Notes under the pieces: model-generated
The model's database searches: none
The model's input: only the letters and a program-made list of their open reading frames with translations
What the model was told of the DNA's origin: nothing
Made by a program: the position numbers and the translations under genes
Source of the DNA: JAVBSX01 sp051660685
GTDB lineage: Bacteria > Planctomycetota > Planctomycetia > Pirellulales > Thermoguttaceae
Assembly: GCA_051660685.1 (NCBI GenBank)
Contig: JBOFQB010000060.1
Coordinates: forward strand, 1 to 14,165
Direction: 5' to 3'
Length of the DNA stretch: 14,165 nucleotides
Shown: piece by piece, positions 1-7,625 of the stretch
Layout: each line of letters starts with the position of its first letter
Numbering within the stretch: position 1 is the first letter of the stretch

Positions 1-17
1 CAAACAGGATTTGAACG

Positions 18-30
18 ACTGTCGCATGAA
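18..30. repeat. Left copy of a 13-base inverted repeat flanking the glycosyltransferase gene
   Basis: ACTGTCGCATGAA occurs here and in reverse complement at 1545-1557, on the other side of the glycosyltransferase gene. A TTGAA lies shortly before the repeat in both copies (spacing differs by two bases) and weaker similarity continues after it. The rest of positions 1-136 shows no gene; a tandem TCGCATGA pair (22-29, 32-39) overlaps this repeat. Confidence 0.4.
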
Positions 31-136
31 TTCGCATGATTATTTGACATATCAAGGGTAATACTGCAAGGATAAATTTGCCTATACTGCCTAAACTGTT
101 TCGCAGACAACCCAAGTTCATAGTGTGAACACGCCC

Positions 137-190
137 TAACCCCCATTCCCCAACCCCTATCCCCTATTCTCTAACCCCTGTTCCCTACAT
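137..190 (-). repeat. G-rich low-complexity repeat at the 3' end of the glycosyltransferase gene; G-quadruplex motif
   Basis: Read on the minus strand, this stretch is a string of G runs spaced by AT-rich triplets (GGGGATAGGGG, then TTGGGGAATGGGGG). Positions 140-164 hold four runs of four or more G with loops of 2-3 bases, which fits the standard G-quadruplex pattern. It covers the last codons and the TAG stop of the glycosyltransferase. Related strings occur at 9252-9275 and 13541-13576, also at gene ends. Confidence 0.65.
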
Positions 191-1380
191 TCTAAGAGTT
201 CGATATAACGTTGGATTCTCTGACCCGGGGAAAAGGTTTGCCGCATTTCTTCAAAAGCGGTATGTCCCAGATTTCGACGCAATTCAGGATTGCCAAACAA
301 CCGAAAAGTTTGTTCAACGAATTGACTGCGACGACGACGAAAGTCCTCGCCAAAATCCGGGACCAAAACACCTGTTTTTTCCGGTTCAATCCAGTCCCGA
401 TGAACGGCGTGATCGACTGCAAGGACGGGAACTTTTGCAGCAATTGCCTCAAATAGCGAAGAAGATGTTGATTCGATTGTGTTCATACACCATAACAGAT
501 CGAAATGCGGGATAAAATCATTGCGATTCAGCCGATTGCCCCAAAAATGGATTCGATCCGTCAGACGTAAGGCGTCCCTGTATCGCAACAACCGTTCGCG
601 GTCAGGTCCGTCTCCGAAAATCAACAGATGAAAGTCACAACCGGCGACATTCATCGTGTTTGCAGCCCAAATCGCGTCCTTTATGCGATTGCCCGGTCCT
701 AATTCTCCAAGTAAACCAATCAAAAAAGGACCCGATTCCTGTCGGGGCGGAAATTGTACGGTTTCCAGCGATTCGGAATCAACAACGGTTTTTGGCGGAT
801 TGGCAGCACCGACCAATTGGGCGACCAACTCGGCCCGACTCCAGGATGAAGTCGGAGACGGGGCAATACTTGGCGGAATGACGCTGATCTGGTTTTTCGG
901 TACTCCCAATTGCACGAGTTGGGACGAAAAATAATCATTGGAAAGGACAAAATCAACCTGTTGCCGTCTTCCCCGCTTTATCACACGTCGAATCACTTGC
1001 CGAAAGTGTCCCTCTTGGCAATCAGTTCCATTGACTTCAACAATAACCCGGGCTTCACTTGCCGAGAGAGCGGTTTTCAGAGCTGCAAATTGTTGACCTG
1101 CATCCCAAACATGAATCAGATTGGGGCTGAAATGTCGCACAATGGTTGCAAGACGGCGACGGAACATGAAGTCAAACGGCGATATTTTCTGAACGGACTC
1201 GACGGAGATGCCCTTTTCGCGTAAACGGCGGACCTGTTGACCAATCGGTCCCAAAACGCAAATTTTATGCGGAAAACGGTTCAAAATGTCCGGTCCCCAA
1301 CCGTCGAGCAATTGTAGCAATTGCCGACCCGATTCACTTGTTTCCAACGCAGAAACAAAATGGAGTATACGATGATTCAT
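157..1380 (-). CDS. GT4-type glycosyltransferase (group 1, GT-B fold)
   Basis: This 407-residue protein has the layout of a retaining GT-B glycosyltransferase of family GT4, which moves a sugar from an activated nucleotide donor to a growing glycan, usually at the inner membrane. The C-terminal half shows the family hallmarks: IGLLGELGPGNRIKDAI near residues 221-237 (phosphate-binding region), LLIFGDGPDRERL near 252-264, and ESTSSSLFEAIAAKVPVLA at 303-321. The last keeps the E-x7-E pair (E303, E311) that contacts the donor sugar. Length is typical. No signal peptide or membrane segment is visible. It is the only confident minus-strand gene, so it stands alone. No clear Shine-Dalgarno site precedes the ATG. 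The last codons (REQGLENRG) and the TAG stop lie inside a G-rich low-complexity repeat, so the tail may be repeat-derived. Donor and acceptor cannot be told from sequence. Confidence 0.88.
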   Translation of the reverse strand: MNHRILHFVSALETSESGRQLLQLLDGWGPDILNRFPHKICVLGPIGQQVRRLREKGISVESVQKISPFDFMFRRRLATIVRHFSPNLIHVWDAGQQFAALKTALSASEARVIVEVNGTDCQEGHFRQVIRRVIKRGRRQQVDFVLSNDYFSSQLVQLGVPKNQISVIPPSIAPSPTSSWSRAELVAQLVGAANPPKTVVDSESLETVQFPPRQESGPFLIGLLGELGPGNRIKDAIWAANTMNVAGCDFHLLIFGDGPDRERLLRYRDALRLTDRIHFWGNRLNRNDFIPHFDLLWCMNTIESTSSSLFEAIAAKVPVLAVDHAVHRDWIEPEKTGVLVPDFGEDFRRRRSQFVEQTFRLFGNPELRRNLGHTAFEEMRQTFSPGQRIQRYIELLECREQGLENRG

Positions 1381-1544
1381 AGGGATAATAATGTCGTTAA
1401 ATCTTGTTTTGTGCTCTCTTGTATCAAAGTTGACACGTTTGATTGCGGTGATTGTACCGAAACAGGTTCTCCTTTGCGAGCGAAGGAGGGGGCCATTTTC
1501 AAAAAATTATTTTATTCGTGCTATTTCATGTGACTTCATGATCT

Positions 1545-1557
1545 TTCATGCGACAGT
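1545..1557. repeat. Right copy of the 13-base inverted repeat
   Basis: TTCATGCGACAGT is the exact reverse complement of positions 18-30. A match this long is near the limit of what chance gives in a window of this size, so only the flanking similarity and the placement around one gene make it notable. Confidence 0.4.
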
Positions 1558-1705
1558 TTCCTTCAATGCGGCAGAACCGCGCCCCTGCATTGGACGGTTG
1601 CGAGTTGCAGTATTTCAACAACATTCAAAGAATCGGCAATCAAGTTTGTCTGTTTTTCTACTTCTTCAACATTTGACATGTCGTTTGTAAGACATTTTTC
1701 CTATT

Positions 1706-1734
1706 TTGACATTTCTACTATTCTGCCCGATAAT
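1706..1734 (+). promoter_or_regulatory. Sigma70-like promoter P1 for the PEP-CTERM cluster
   Basis: TTGACA at 1706-1711 and GATAAT at 1729-1734 are separated by exactly 17 bases, a perfect -35 box and a near-perfect -10 box. Transcription would start near 1741, giving a leader of about 140 bases before the start codon at 1884. Confidence 0.6.
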
Positions 1735-1746
1735 TGAAAAAAAATG

Positions 1747-1775
1747 TTGACTTTTGATTCGATTCGGATTACTAT
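1747..1775 (+). promoter_or_regulatory. Sigma70-like promoter P2 for the PEP-CTERM cluster
   Basis: TTGACT at 1747-1752 and TACTAT at 1770-1775 are again 17 bases apart. It lies 41 bases downstream of P1 in the same direction, so the two would act in tandem. Transcription would start near 1782, about 100 bases before the start codon at 1884. Confidence 0.5.
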
Positions 1776-1868
1776 GGGGACAGAGGGGTTCGATGTGCAT
1801 TATTAGCAATTTTTGGGGTGTACCGTCCCAAAAGGTAAGAAAAACTCCCGACTTACGTCGGTCAAATG

Positions 1869-1873
1869 AGGAG
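1869..1873 (+). promoter_or_regulatory. Shine-Dalgarno AGGAG that decides the start at 1884
   Basis: AGGAG ends 10 bases before the ATG at 1884. An in-frame ATG at 1866 overlaps this motif and has no such site of its own, and the protein from 1884 begins as a clean signal peptide. Confidence 0.6.
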
Positions 1874-1883
1874 AATCTGGTTG

Positions 1884-2834
1884 ATGAACAGACTTATTGC
1901 TGTCGTTGTGGTGCTGTCCCTTTCCGTGTTTGCTCATGCACAATATCTTGATTTGGGTAAAAGTGCGAATATAGGTAATGGGGCTAATGTTATTCGCCCG
2001 AAAATCACCAATCAATATGCGGATTTAGGTGCGAATTACACGTTGGGTTCTGAAGTCGGGAATCTGACAGGGAATTATGGTGCTTACATGACTTTTAAGT
2101 TTGCTCCACTTACCTCAGAGAATGCGTTTGTCATTGCGTTGAACTTCTACAATGCTGATGGAACGGCGAAGGAAGTTGACATTGACCGAAACGGGACTCG
2201 GGTTAGTGAGGTTTTGGATATTGCTGATGGTGTTACCAGCACATCTGGTGCCGCAATACAAATGGATTTCGTCATGGTTGAGGAATTTTTCTCTTATGAC
2301 TTTGAGGGCGGACTGGGTATTCCCCGTGATCCCGTTCCTCCTTACCCTAGTGAATGCTTTGCTTGGGATGCTCTGGGCGGTTTCGTCGACTATTTCGCCG
2401 TTAGTGGTTCCGGTCAAGCCAAGTTGACGAATTTTCAGATCGGTGGTGTCCGATTGGACGATAGAGTATTGTGGTGGAATCCTCTTTTCACTGATTTGCG
2501 GACATTGCGAGGATTTGGAAATGGTCTGGACGAACAAGGTCAAGGCGTGGGCGCGGCCAATTGGACGGGAACGATTGATTTCAACAATGTATCTTATCGA
2601 CAGACGACGTGGAGTTCGGGTTCGTTGAATTACAACTTGGACACGGGTTTTGCGATGAAGGGGAAGTTTGCGACGGGGACCATCATGGGGGGGACTTGGG
2701 ACAATCTGACCTACACGTTTGGCTCTTTTGAACGTGTTTCGGAAGTGCCCGAACCGGGGACGCTGTTGTTGCTCGGAATCGCCGCAATCGCCCTTCCTTT
2801 CGCAAGAGGTCGTAAGAAAAACATTGAGTGCTAA
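1884..2834 (+). CDS. PEP-CTERM sorting domain protein (exported, function unknown)
   Basis: The 316-residue product begins with a signal peptide, MNRLIAVVVVLSLSVFAHA, with a likely cut before QYLD. It ends with a PEP-CTERM tail: VPEPGT, then a hydrophobic helix LLLLGIAAIALPFA, then the basic cluster RGRKK. In this system the tail is recognised by an exosortase-type membrane transpeptidase, and the protein is processed and displayed or released at the cell surface. The middle part is rich in G, N, T and aromatic residues, as expected of an extracellular beta-structured protein, but I recognise no named domain. The ATG at 1884 is preferred over the one at 1866 because of the AGGAG at 1869. Two tandem promoters lie upstream. 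An 81-base gap leads to a second PEP-CTERM gene with an almost identical tail, so the two are probably expressed together. Confidence 0.85.
   Translation: MNRLIAVVVVLSLSVFAHAQYLDLGKSANIGNGANVIRPKITNQYADLGANYTLGSEVGNLTGNYGAYMTFKFAPLTSENAFVIALNFYNADGTAKEVDIDRNGTRVSEVLDIADGVTSTSGAAIQMDFVMVEEFFSYDFEGGLGIPRDPVPPYPSECFAWDALGGFVDYFAVSGSGQAKLTNFQIGGVRLDDRVLWWNPLFTDLRTLRGFGNGLDEQGQGVGAANWTGTIDFNNVSYRQTTWSSGSLNYNLDTGFAMKGKFATGTIMGGTWDNLTYTFGSFERVSEVPEPGTLLLLGIAAIALPFARGRKKNIEC
2742..2819 (+). repeat. PEP-CTERM tail-coding repeat, copy A
   Basis: These 78 bases encode the sorting tail of the first PEP-CTERM protein and match 6060-6137 at 71 of 78 positions without gaps. Upstream of the tails the two genes are unrelated. 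DNA-level identity this high, including third codon positions, points to recent duplication or gene conversion of the tail. Confidence 0.85.
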
Positions 2835-2903
2835 GGCGAACATAGCATTTTAGTGGGATTACCTATTTCGACAATTTTTGGTCACATCACCTTATTACTT
2901 TTC

Positions 2904-2908
2904 AGGAG
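2904..2908 (+). promoter_or_regulatory. Shine-Dalgarno AGGAG that decides the start at 2916
   Basis: AGGAG sits 7 bases before the ATG at 2916. The reading frame is open further upstream, to a GTG at 2853, but the signal peptide starts cleanly at 2916. Confidence 0.7.
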
Positions 2909-2915
2909 CACTTCT

Positions 2916-5900
2916 ATGAAATCACGATTTACCCCGATTCTCGCCGTTCTGGTCCTTTTCCTGCTTTGCCCTTTTGTCTTAACGGCAGCTGAGTACAACA
3001 TTGGAGCGGGAGGTGATTACACCGACCTCGAATCATTGCGATTGGCGGGAGTCCTGCAAAGTGGCGACACCATTCTGCTCCCAAGTGATGATTTCACCTC
3101 TTACTGGGGTGATTCCTCGTTGCAAGGGACATTTTCCTTTACCGGTGATACCAATCTGACTGTACGGTCAAGAGATGGTGCAAAAGGGAGTGTCTCCCTA
3201 GTACAACCATTTCCATTTATTTATTCTGGTAGAAACCTCGAACTGACGGTCGATACGATTGGCTTCTACAATGGTTTCGCTGAGAATGGTGGGGTGCTGC
3301 GCATTAATGGCGCGCTGACATTGAATGGGACAAGTTCCTTCGGGGGGAATAGAGCGCAGATTAATGGAGGAGCGGTTGACAGTTTATATGTTACAATTTC
3401 GGGCGGAGATCATCAATTTTGGGGCAATACGGCGCTGGAAAATGGAGGAGCGATTGCGGCGCGGGAAGAGATGCGTCTTTTGGGTGGAACCAACCGGTTT
3501 GAAGACAACAAAGCCTGTTTGGGTGGTGCTATACACAGTCTCTATTCAGTGGATATTCAGGAAGGATCGAATGTTTTTTGGAACAATGAGGCGTACTATG
3601 GTGGAGCCGTTGCGGGAGGCGATGTCCGTCTCGTTGGAGGCAGGAACATTTTTGAACAGAATAAGGCTTCCGATTCGGGGGGCGCAATTGCCGGTGAGAG
3701 AGATATAGTTCTTTCTGGTGGACACAATGCGTTTAAGGGCAATTCGGCGTACTGGAACGGTGGAGCGTTGGTAACGTATGCGACCGTTTTGATCGAGGGG
3801 GGTGAGAATTCCTTTTACGACAACTTTGCGGGGTTGGGTTTTGGAGGTGCGATTGCTGCGCAAGAGGATGTTATTTTTTCGGGAGGCGAGAATGTCTTCA
3901 TTGGTAACGTTGCGGGGGGCTGGATTGAAGAGGGAAAAGGCGGAGCCGTTTGTGCGTTAGGTGATGTGCGTGTTCTTGATGGACGCAATGAGTTCACAGG
4001 AAATCTTGCATCGCATTCGGGAGGGGCAATTGCGAGTGAGGGGATGGTCCTGATTGAAGGAGGGACGAACGAGTTTAGGGACAACATTGCCCTTACTCGT
4101 GGAGGGGCAATCTCGGCTGAAAAATCAGTTGTCATTTCTGGGGGAGAGAATTCCTTTTACCACAATTTCATTCTTGATGACTCGACGGTGCATGATGCGG
4201 GTGGGGCAATTGCGGCGTTGGAGAACATTCAGATTTCTGGCGGGACGAATACGTTTGATGGTAATTCCTCCTATCTTTGGTTTGGTTGGGGGAATGGTGG
4301 TGCGTTGGATGCGAAACAAGGAAGCGTCGTGATTTCCGATGGAAACAATACATTCACCAACAACCTTGCGGGAAATTGTGGCGGGGCGATTTCGGCGGCG
4401 AAGTTTTCGCTTGAAGGTGGAGTCAATGTCTTTGATAGCAATAACGGTTGGCGCGGTGGTGCTGCCTATGGTAGTGTCACAACAACGCTTTCCGGGGGAA
4501 CAAATACGTTTACAAATAACGAAGCTCGGGATAATGGTGGGGCCATTTATGGTGGTTACACCTCGTTGGAAGGGGGAACGAACTATTTTTCTGGGAATAG
4601 GGCTTCACTCGGCGGGGCGATAAAATCATGGTCCACTCTCAGTATCAGTGGAGGAACGAATACCTTTCACGGTAATCAGGCTCTTTGGGAGACGTTGTTG
4701 AATGGGGAGGTGCCCCAAGGGGGAGCGATTTTTGCGGCGGTTGTCACTCTTGAAGGTGGTACGAATGACTTTTACATAAACTATGCAGGTTTTGGTGGAG
4801 GTGCAATCGGTGCCTCTCTTGGTGTTGGAATATCCGGAGGTGAGAACACGTTTGGCTGGAATGGTGCCAATCAGTATGGTGGGGCAATTTACAGTGGTGT
4901 CATTCAGATTGATGGGGGGAAGAACCATTTCGAGGGTAATGCTGCAAGTGTGTATGGCGGGGCACTAAAGGCCTATGATACGGTTAACATCAACGGCGGT
5001 GAGAATACGTTTGTTGACAACGTGGCAAACGACAAGGGGGGTGCCATTTATGCCGAAGAGGCGGTCAACATTTCGGGCGGGACTAATACGTTTGAAGGGA
5101 ACTCGGCAGAACAGGGGGGAGCGATTTATGCGCCGAATGTTACCATTCGGGCAAAAGCGGGGGATGGAAATGGGGATGTAACGTTCAAAAACAATTCGGA
5201 TGGTCGGACTGCGAATGCCGTTTATGTCAGTCAAGGGACAGATAACAATCCCTCAACCTTGAATATTGCGGCAGAAGAAGGTCGCAGTGTGAATTTTTAT
5301 GACCCGATTAAGACGGCGAGTGCGCAAGCCGTCCCGAATGATTTCCCGAATAATTTAGTGCGTCTTGGCAATTTTAATAGTGTTCAGCGATATGAACTGA
5401 TTGTCAAGATTAACGAAGAGGCAACCGATATGGGAACGGTTGTCTTTGATGGTTCGCTTTATTCTCATTCGGATGACCGAACCAGTGTGATTGGCGGTGA
5501 TACCTATGTCGGTCATGGTACATTCGCTCTGAAAGGTGCGGTGACATATCAGAATGAGGGTTATTTCCTTCTTGATGAGACGGCGACGCTCAGTACGGAC
5601 GGTTTTGTGAACACGATCATTGCGAACGGACTTCCGAATAGTTCGCTGACGGAACGCTATCCTGCGTTCAAAGCAGGGCATATTTTGGCGGGGACGGTTG
5701 ATTTTACGGATGTTGGCGGAACATTGAATTTGATTGGTGATACGGCACTTGCTGGGACCGTCAACATGACATTGGGGCAGTTCGGTTCGGGACTGTTCCA
5801 TGTGGAGGGGGATTTGTTCATTCGAAATTCGGTTTTGAATCTGACTCTTGCGGACGACGGATTTGATTGGAATCAGGACTGGATGCAATCGTGGGACGTG

Positions 5901-6140
5901 ATGTCGGCGAGCGGGGGTGTCTACGAGACCGATATCTATGGTGCTGCCATTTTAGGTTGGGACACACTGTTGGTGAACTTCAACTATGATTCAACCTTGT
6001 ATAAGGGACTGTTTGTGACGACCTTTGAGAATGGTGTTTTTTCGGCGGTTTATACGGCGGAAGTGCCCGAACCGGGAACGCTCTTGTTGCTCGGAATCGC
6101 CGCAATCGCCGTTCCTTTCGCAAGACGTCGACGGAAATAA
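2916..6140 (+). CDS. Large surface protein with Pmp-type GGA(I/V/L)...FxxN beta-helix repeats and a PEP-CTERM tail
   Basis: The 1074-residue protein starts with a signal peptide (MKSRFTPILAVLVLFLLCPF, cut likely after LTAA). Residues of about 125-760 are 23 repeats of roughly 25-35 residues, each with GGAI or a variant near its start and an FxxN tetrapeptide such as FEGN or FTNN near its end, joined by a segment like VxISGGTN. GGA(I/L/V) plus FxxN is the signature of the chlamydial polymorphic membrane protein repeat, which folds as a right-handed parallel beta-helix. A non-repeat domain of about 285 residues follows, then VPEPGT, a hydrophobic helix and RRRRK. There is no autotransporter barrel, so attachment should go through the exosortase route. 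A role in adhesion or in the surface matrix is an inference. It lies between another PEP-CTERM gene and a secreted glycosidase-like gene. Confidence 0.88.
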   Translation: MKSRFTPILAVLVLFLLCPFVLTAAEYNIGAGGDYTDLESLRLAGVLQSGDTILLPSDDFTSYWGDSSLQGTFSFTGDTNLTVRSRDGAKGSVSLVQPFPFIYSGRNLELTVDTIGFYNGFAENGGVLRINGALTLNGTSSFGGNRAQINGGAVDSLYVTISGGDHQFWGNTALENGGAIAAREEMRLLGGTNRFEDNKACLGGAIHSLYSVDIQEGSNVFWNNEAYYGGAVAGGDVRLVGGRNIFEQNKASDSGGAIAGERDIVLSGGHNAFKGNSAYWNGGALVTYATVLIEGGENSFYDNFAGLGFGGAIAAQEDVIFSGGENVFIGNVAGGWIEEGKGGAVCALGDVRVLDGRNEFTGNLASHSGGAIASEGMVLIEGGTNEFRDNIALTRGGAISAEKSVVISGGENSFYHNFILDDSTVHDAGGAIAALENIQISGGTNTFDGNSSYLWFGWGNGGALDAKQGSVVISDGNNTFTNNLAGNCGGAISAAKFSLEGGVNVFDSNNGWRGGAAYGSVTTTLSGGTNTFTNNEARDNGGAIYGGYTSLEGGTNYFSGNRASLGGAIKSWSTLSISGGTNTFHGNQALWETLLNGEVPQGGAIFAAVVTLEGGTNDFYINYAGFGGGAIGASLGVGISGGENTFGWNGANQYGGAIYSGVIQIDGGKNHFEGNAASVYGGALKAYDTVNINGGENTFVDNVANDKGGAIYAEEAVNISGGTNTFEGNSAEQGGAIYAPNVTIRAKAGDGNGDVTFKNNSDGRTANAVYVSQGTDNNPSTLNIAAEEGRSVNFYDPIKTASAQAVPNDFPNNLVRLGNFNSVQRYELIVKINEEATDMGTVVFDGSLYSHSDDRTSVIGGDTYVGHGTFALKGAVTYQNEGYFLLDETATLSTDGFVNTIIANGLPNSSLTERYPAFKAGHILAGTVDFTDVGGTLNLIGDTALAGTVNMTLGQFGSGLFHVEGDLFIRNSVLNLTLADDGFDWNQDWMQSWDVMSASGGVYETDIYGAAILGWDTLLVNFNYDSTLYKGLFVTTFENGVFSAVYTAEVPEPGTLLLLGIAAIAVPFARRRRK
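3288..5195 (+). repeat. Protein-level tandem repeat region, 23 Pmp-type units
   Basis: Units open with GGAI (or GGAV, GGAL, GGAA; the first reads GGV) and close with FxxN. I count 23 FxxN motifs. Spacing varies through insertions, for example after units 8, 11, 12 and 17. The units have diverged in DNA sequence, so this is an old repeat array and not a recent microsatellite-like expansion. Confidence 0.85.
6060..6137 (+). repeat. PEP-CTERM tail-coding repeat, copy B
   Basis: This copy of the 78-base tail-coding module differs at 7 positions from 2742-2819. It encodes EVPEPGTLLLLG followed by IAAIAVPFARRRRK, the C-terminus of the Pmp-repeat protein. Confidence 0.85.
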
Positions 6141-6155
6141 CCTAGAAAAATCGGG

Positions 6156-7625
6156 ATGCCCCAACGATCCTCCAAAAAGAAATTTTTCACTATGATACGT
6201 CTTTTGTTGACTTTGACTCTTTTTATCACGTTGGGGTTCAACGTCGTGTTCGCGGAAAGGACAACGGTTCGCCCAGAAGATACAGGTGAAGCTCTTGTCA
6301 ATCCCATGATGGGATGGACGATGCACTATTATTCCAACATTCCAACGAATTACGGCTCGAAACTGGCCCCTTCGGACACGCTTGATGATTTTCCGGGGCT
6401 TTCAACAGTGTATTTGCGGATTCCCTGGGCCTTTATTGAACCGGAAGAAGGACGTTATAACTGGGCGATACTGGATACGCCCGCTCAACGTTGGATTGAC
6501 AAAGGGAAATACATTGCGCTGCGCATTACCTGTTCGGAAAACTGGATGCAGTACGCAACACCGAAATGGGTGAAAGACGCTGGAGCTGTTGGGTATCACT
6601 ATGAATTTGGCAAGGGCCGAAGTGATCGGACCGAATTGCCCTGGGACCCGAAATTCGATGATCCCGTGTTTCTCGAAAAACTCGAAAACTTTCTCCGCGT
6701 TATGGGAGAACGGTACAACGGCAATCCGAATGTCGCCTTTATCGATGTCGGCACTTACGGAATGTGGGGGGAAGGTCATACCTTTATGAGCAGCAAAGTG
6801 CCGGAAAAAGATAACTTGGCAATCACCAAAATCCATATTGATTTGCATAAAAAATACTTCCCCGATCAACTGCTTTGTATCAGTGATGATGTTGTGGGAC
6901 ATAATAAACCGGGAACGGAATTCCCCGAAACGGATTATGCGTTAAGTCAGGGTGTTTCGCTGCGAGATGACAGTATCATGGTGCAACCGCCCCCCAACAG
7001 TTGGTATCACAGCGCGTTAGCGGAGCGGTTTTGGCCGATCATGCCGGTCATTCTTGAACATGAACATTACGGCAGTTCGCGGGATCGTAAGGCGTGGTCC
7101 GACGAATTGTTTCAAAAGTCCGTCGAAGATTATCACGCCAGTTTCATGTCCATTCATTGGTGGGCGCGCGTTTTGCTGGACGAAAATCGGGAAACAATTG
7201 ACAAAATCAATCGTCGTTTGGGGTATCGTCTGCAACTCCGTGAAATGACTTGGCCCGATGAAATTGTTGCAGGTCAATGGTTCACAATCACAAGTCGTTG
7301 GGCCAATGTCGGTGTCGCCCCCTGTTATCCGGGCGGTTTTGTGACAGTGACACTCAAGGACAACGAAGGGGGGATCGTTTCCGTCATTACGGACGCGTCG
7401 TTCGATATGAAATCCTTAAAGCCGGACAATCCCGGCAAGGCGGAATCGCAAACGGTCGAACTGGATGCTGTCGTCGGAAAGGTCGCCCCGGTTGTTCTTC
7501 CGGGCGAATACGATCTGTTTGTTTCCGTTGGTACACGAGATGGAACCCCAAAAATAGCATTGCCTTTATCCGGGAATGACGGACATCGACGTTATCATCT
7601 GGGCCGTATCAGGATTCTGGAGTGA
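6156..7625 (+). CDS. Secreted DUF4832-type protein, glycoside-hydrolase-like TIM barrel plus beta-sandwich
   Basis: The product (489 residues from 6156, 477 from the second ATG at 6192) has a signal peptide ending near FNVVFA. The body resembles clan GH-A beta-galactosidase-like barrels: LVNPMMGWTMHYY (48-60), WAFIEPEEGRYNW (91-103), then DVGTYGMWGEGH (197-208) and VILEHEHYG (298-306). E206 and E301 or E303 are candidate acid/base and nucleophile, but this is by position only. INRRLGYRL (351-359) begins the part like DUF4832, followed by a beta-sandwich with the GEYDLFVSVGTRDGTP segment near the end. It probably acts on a polysaccharide outside the cytoplasm; the substrate is unknown. It begins 15 bases after the Pmp-repeat gene, so co-transcription is likely. 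Neither start has a strong ribosome site; the first ATG gives a longer, basic N-region. Confidence 0.75.
   Translation: MPQRSSKKKFFTMIRLLLTLTLFITLGFNVVFAERTTVRPEDTGEALVNPMMGWTMHYYSNIPTNYGSKLAPSDTLDDFPGLSTVYLRIPWAFIEPEEGRYNWAILDTPAQRWIDKGKYIALRITCSENWMQYATPKWVKDAGAVGYHYEFGKGRSDRTELPWDPKFDDPVFLEKLENFLRVMGERYNGNPNVAFIDVGTYGMWGEGHTFMSSKVPEKDNLAITKIHIDLHKKYFPDQLLCISDDVVGHNKPGTEFPETDYALSQGVSLRDDSIMVQPPPNSWYHSALAERFWPIMPVILEHEHYGSSRDRKAWSDELFQKSVEDYHASFMSIHWWARVLLDENRETIDKINRRLGYRLQLREMTWPDEIVAGQWFTITSRWANVGVAPCYPGGFVTVTLKDNEGGIVSVITDASFDMKSLKPDNPGKAESQTVELDAVVGKVAPVVLPGEYDLFVSVGTRDGTPKIALPLSGNDGHRRYHLGRIRILE

Larger units (their letters stand above)
1381..1865. other. Intergenic region between divergent genes (485 bases)
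   Basis: This gap separates the minus-strand glycosyltransferase from the plus-strand surface cluster. The open frames in it have low-complexity or implausible translations and no ribosome binding sites, so I call no gene. It holds two tandem promoter-like sites at 1706-1775, the right copy of a 13-base inverted repeat, and a nested hairpin at 1564-1592 (CAATGC pairing with GCATTG around an inner GCGG/CCGC stem). I saw no convincing promoter for the glycosyltransferase on the minus strand. Confidence 0.6.

Noticed and set aside
44..72. Promoter from TTGACA at 44-49
   Set aside because: No acceptable -10 box at 16-18 bases, and no plus-strand gene follows.
1391..1690. 99-codon open frame in the gap upstream of the PEP-CTERM cluster
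   Set aside because: No ribosome site, no recognisable domain, cysteine-rich and uneven composition; overlapping frames are equally open.
2115..2843. 242-codon minus-strand frame opposite the first PEP-CTERM gene
   Set aside because: It is antisense to a gene with a clear signal peptide and sorting tail; its basic, low-hydrophobicity translation is typical of a shadow frame.
5200..6140. Autotransporter beta-barrel in the Pmp-repeat protein
   Set aside because: The C-terminus is a PEP-CTERM tail with a basic end; there is no run of amphipathic strands ending in an aromatic residue.
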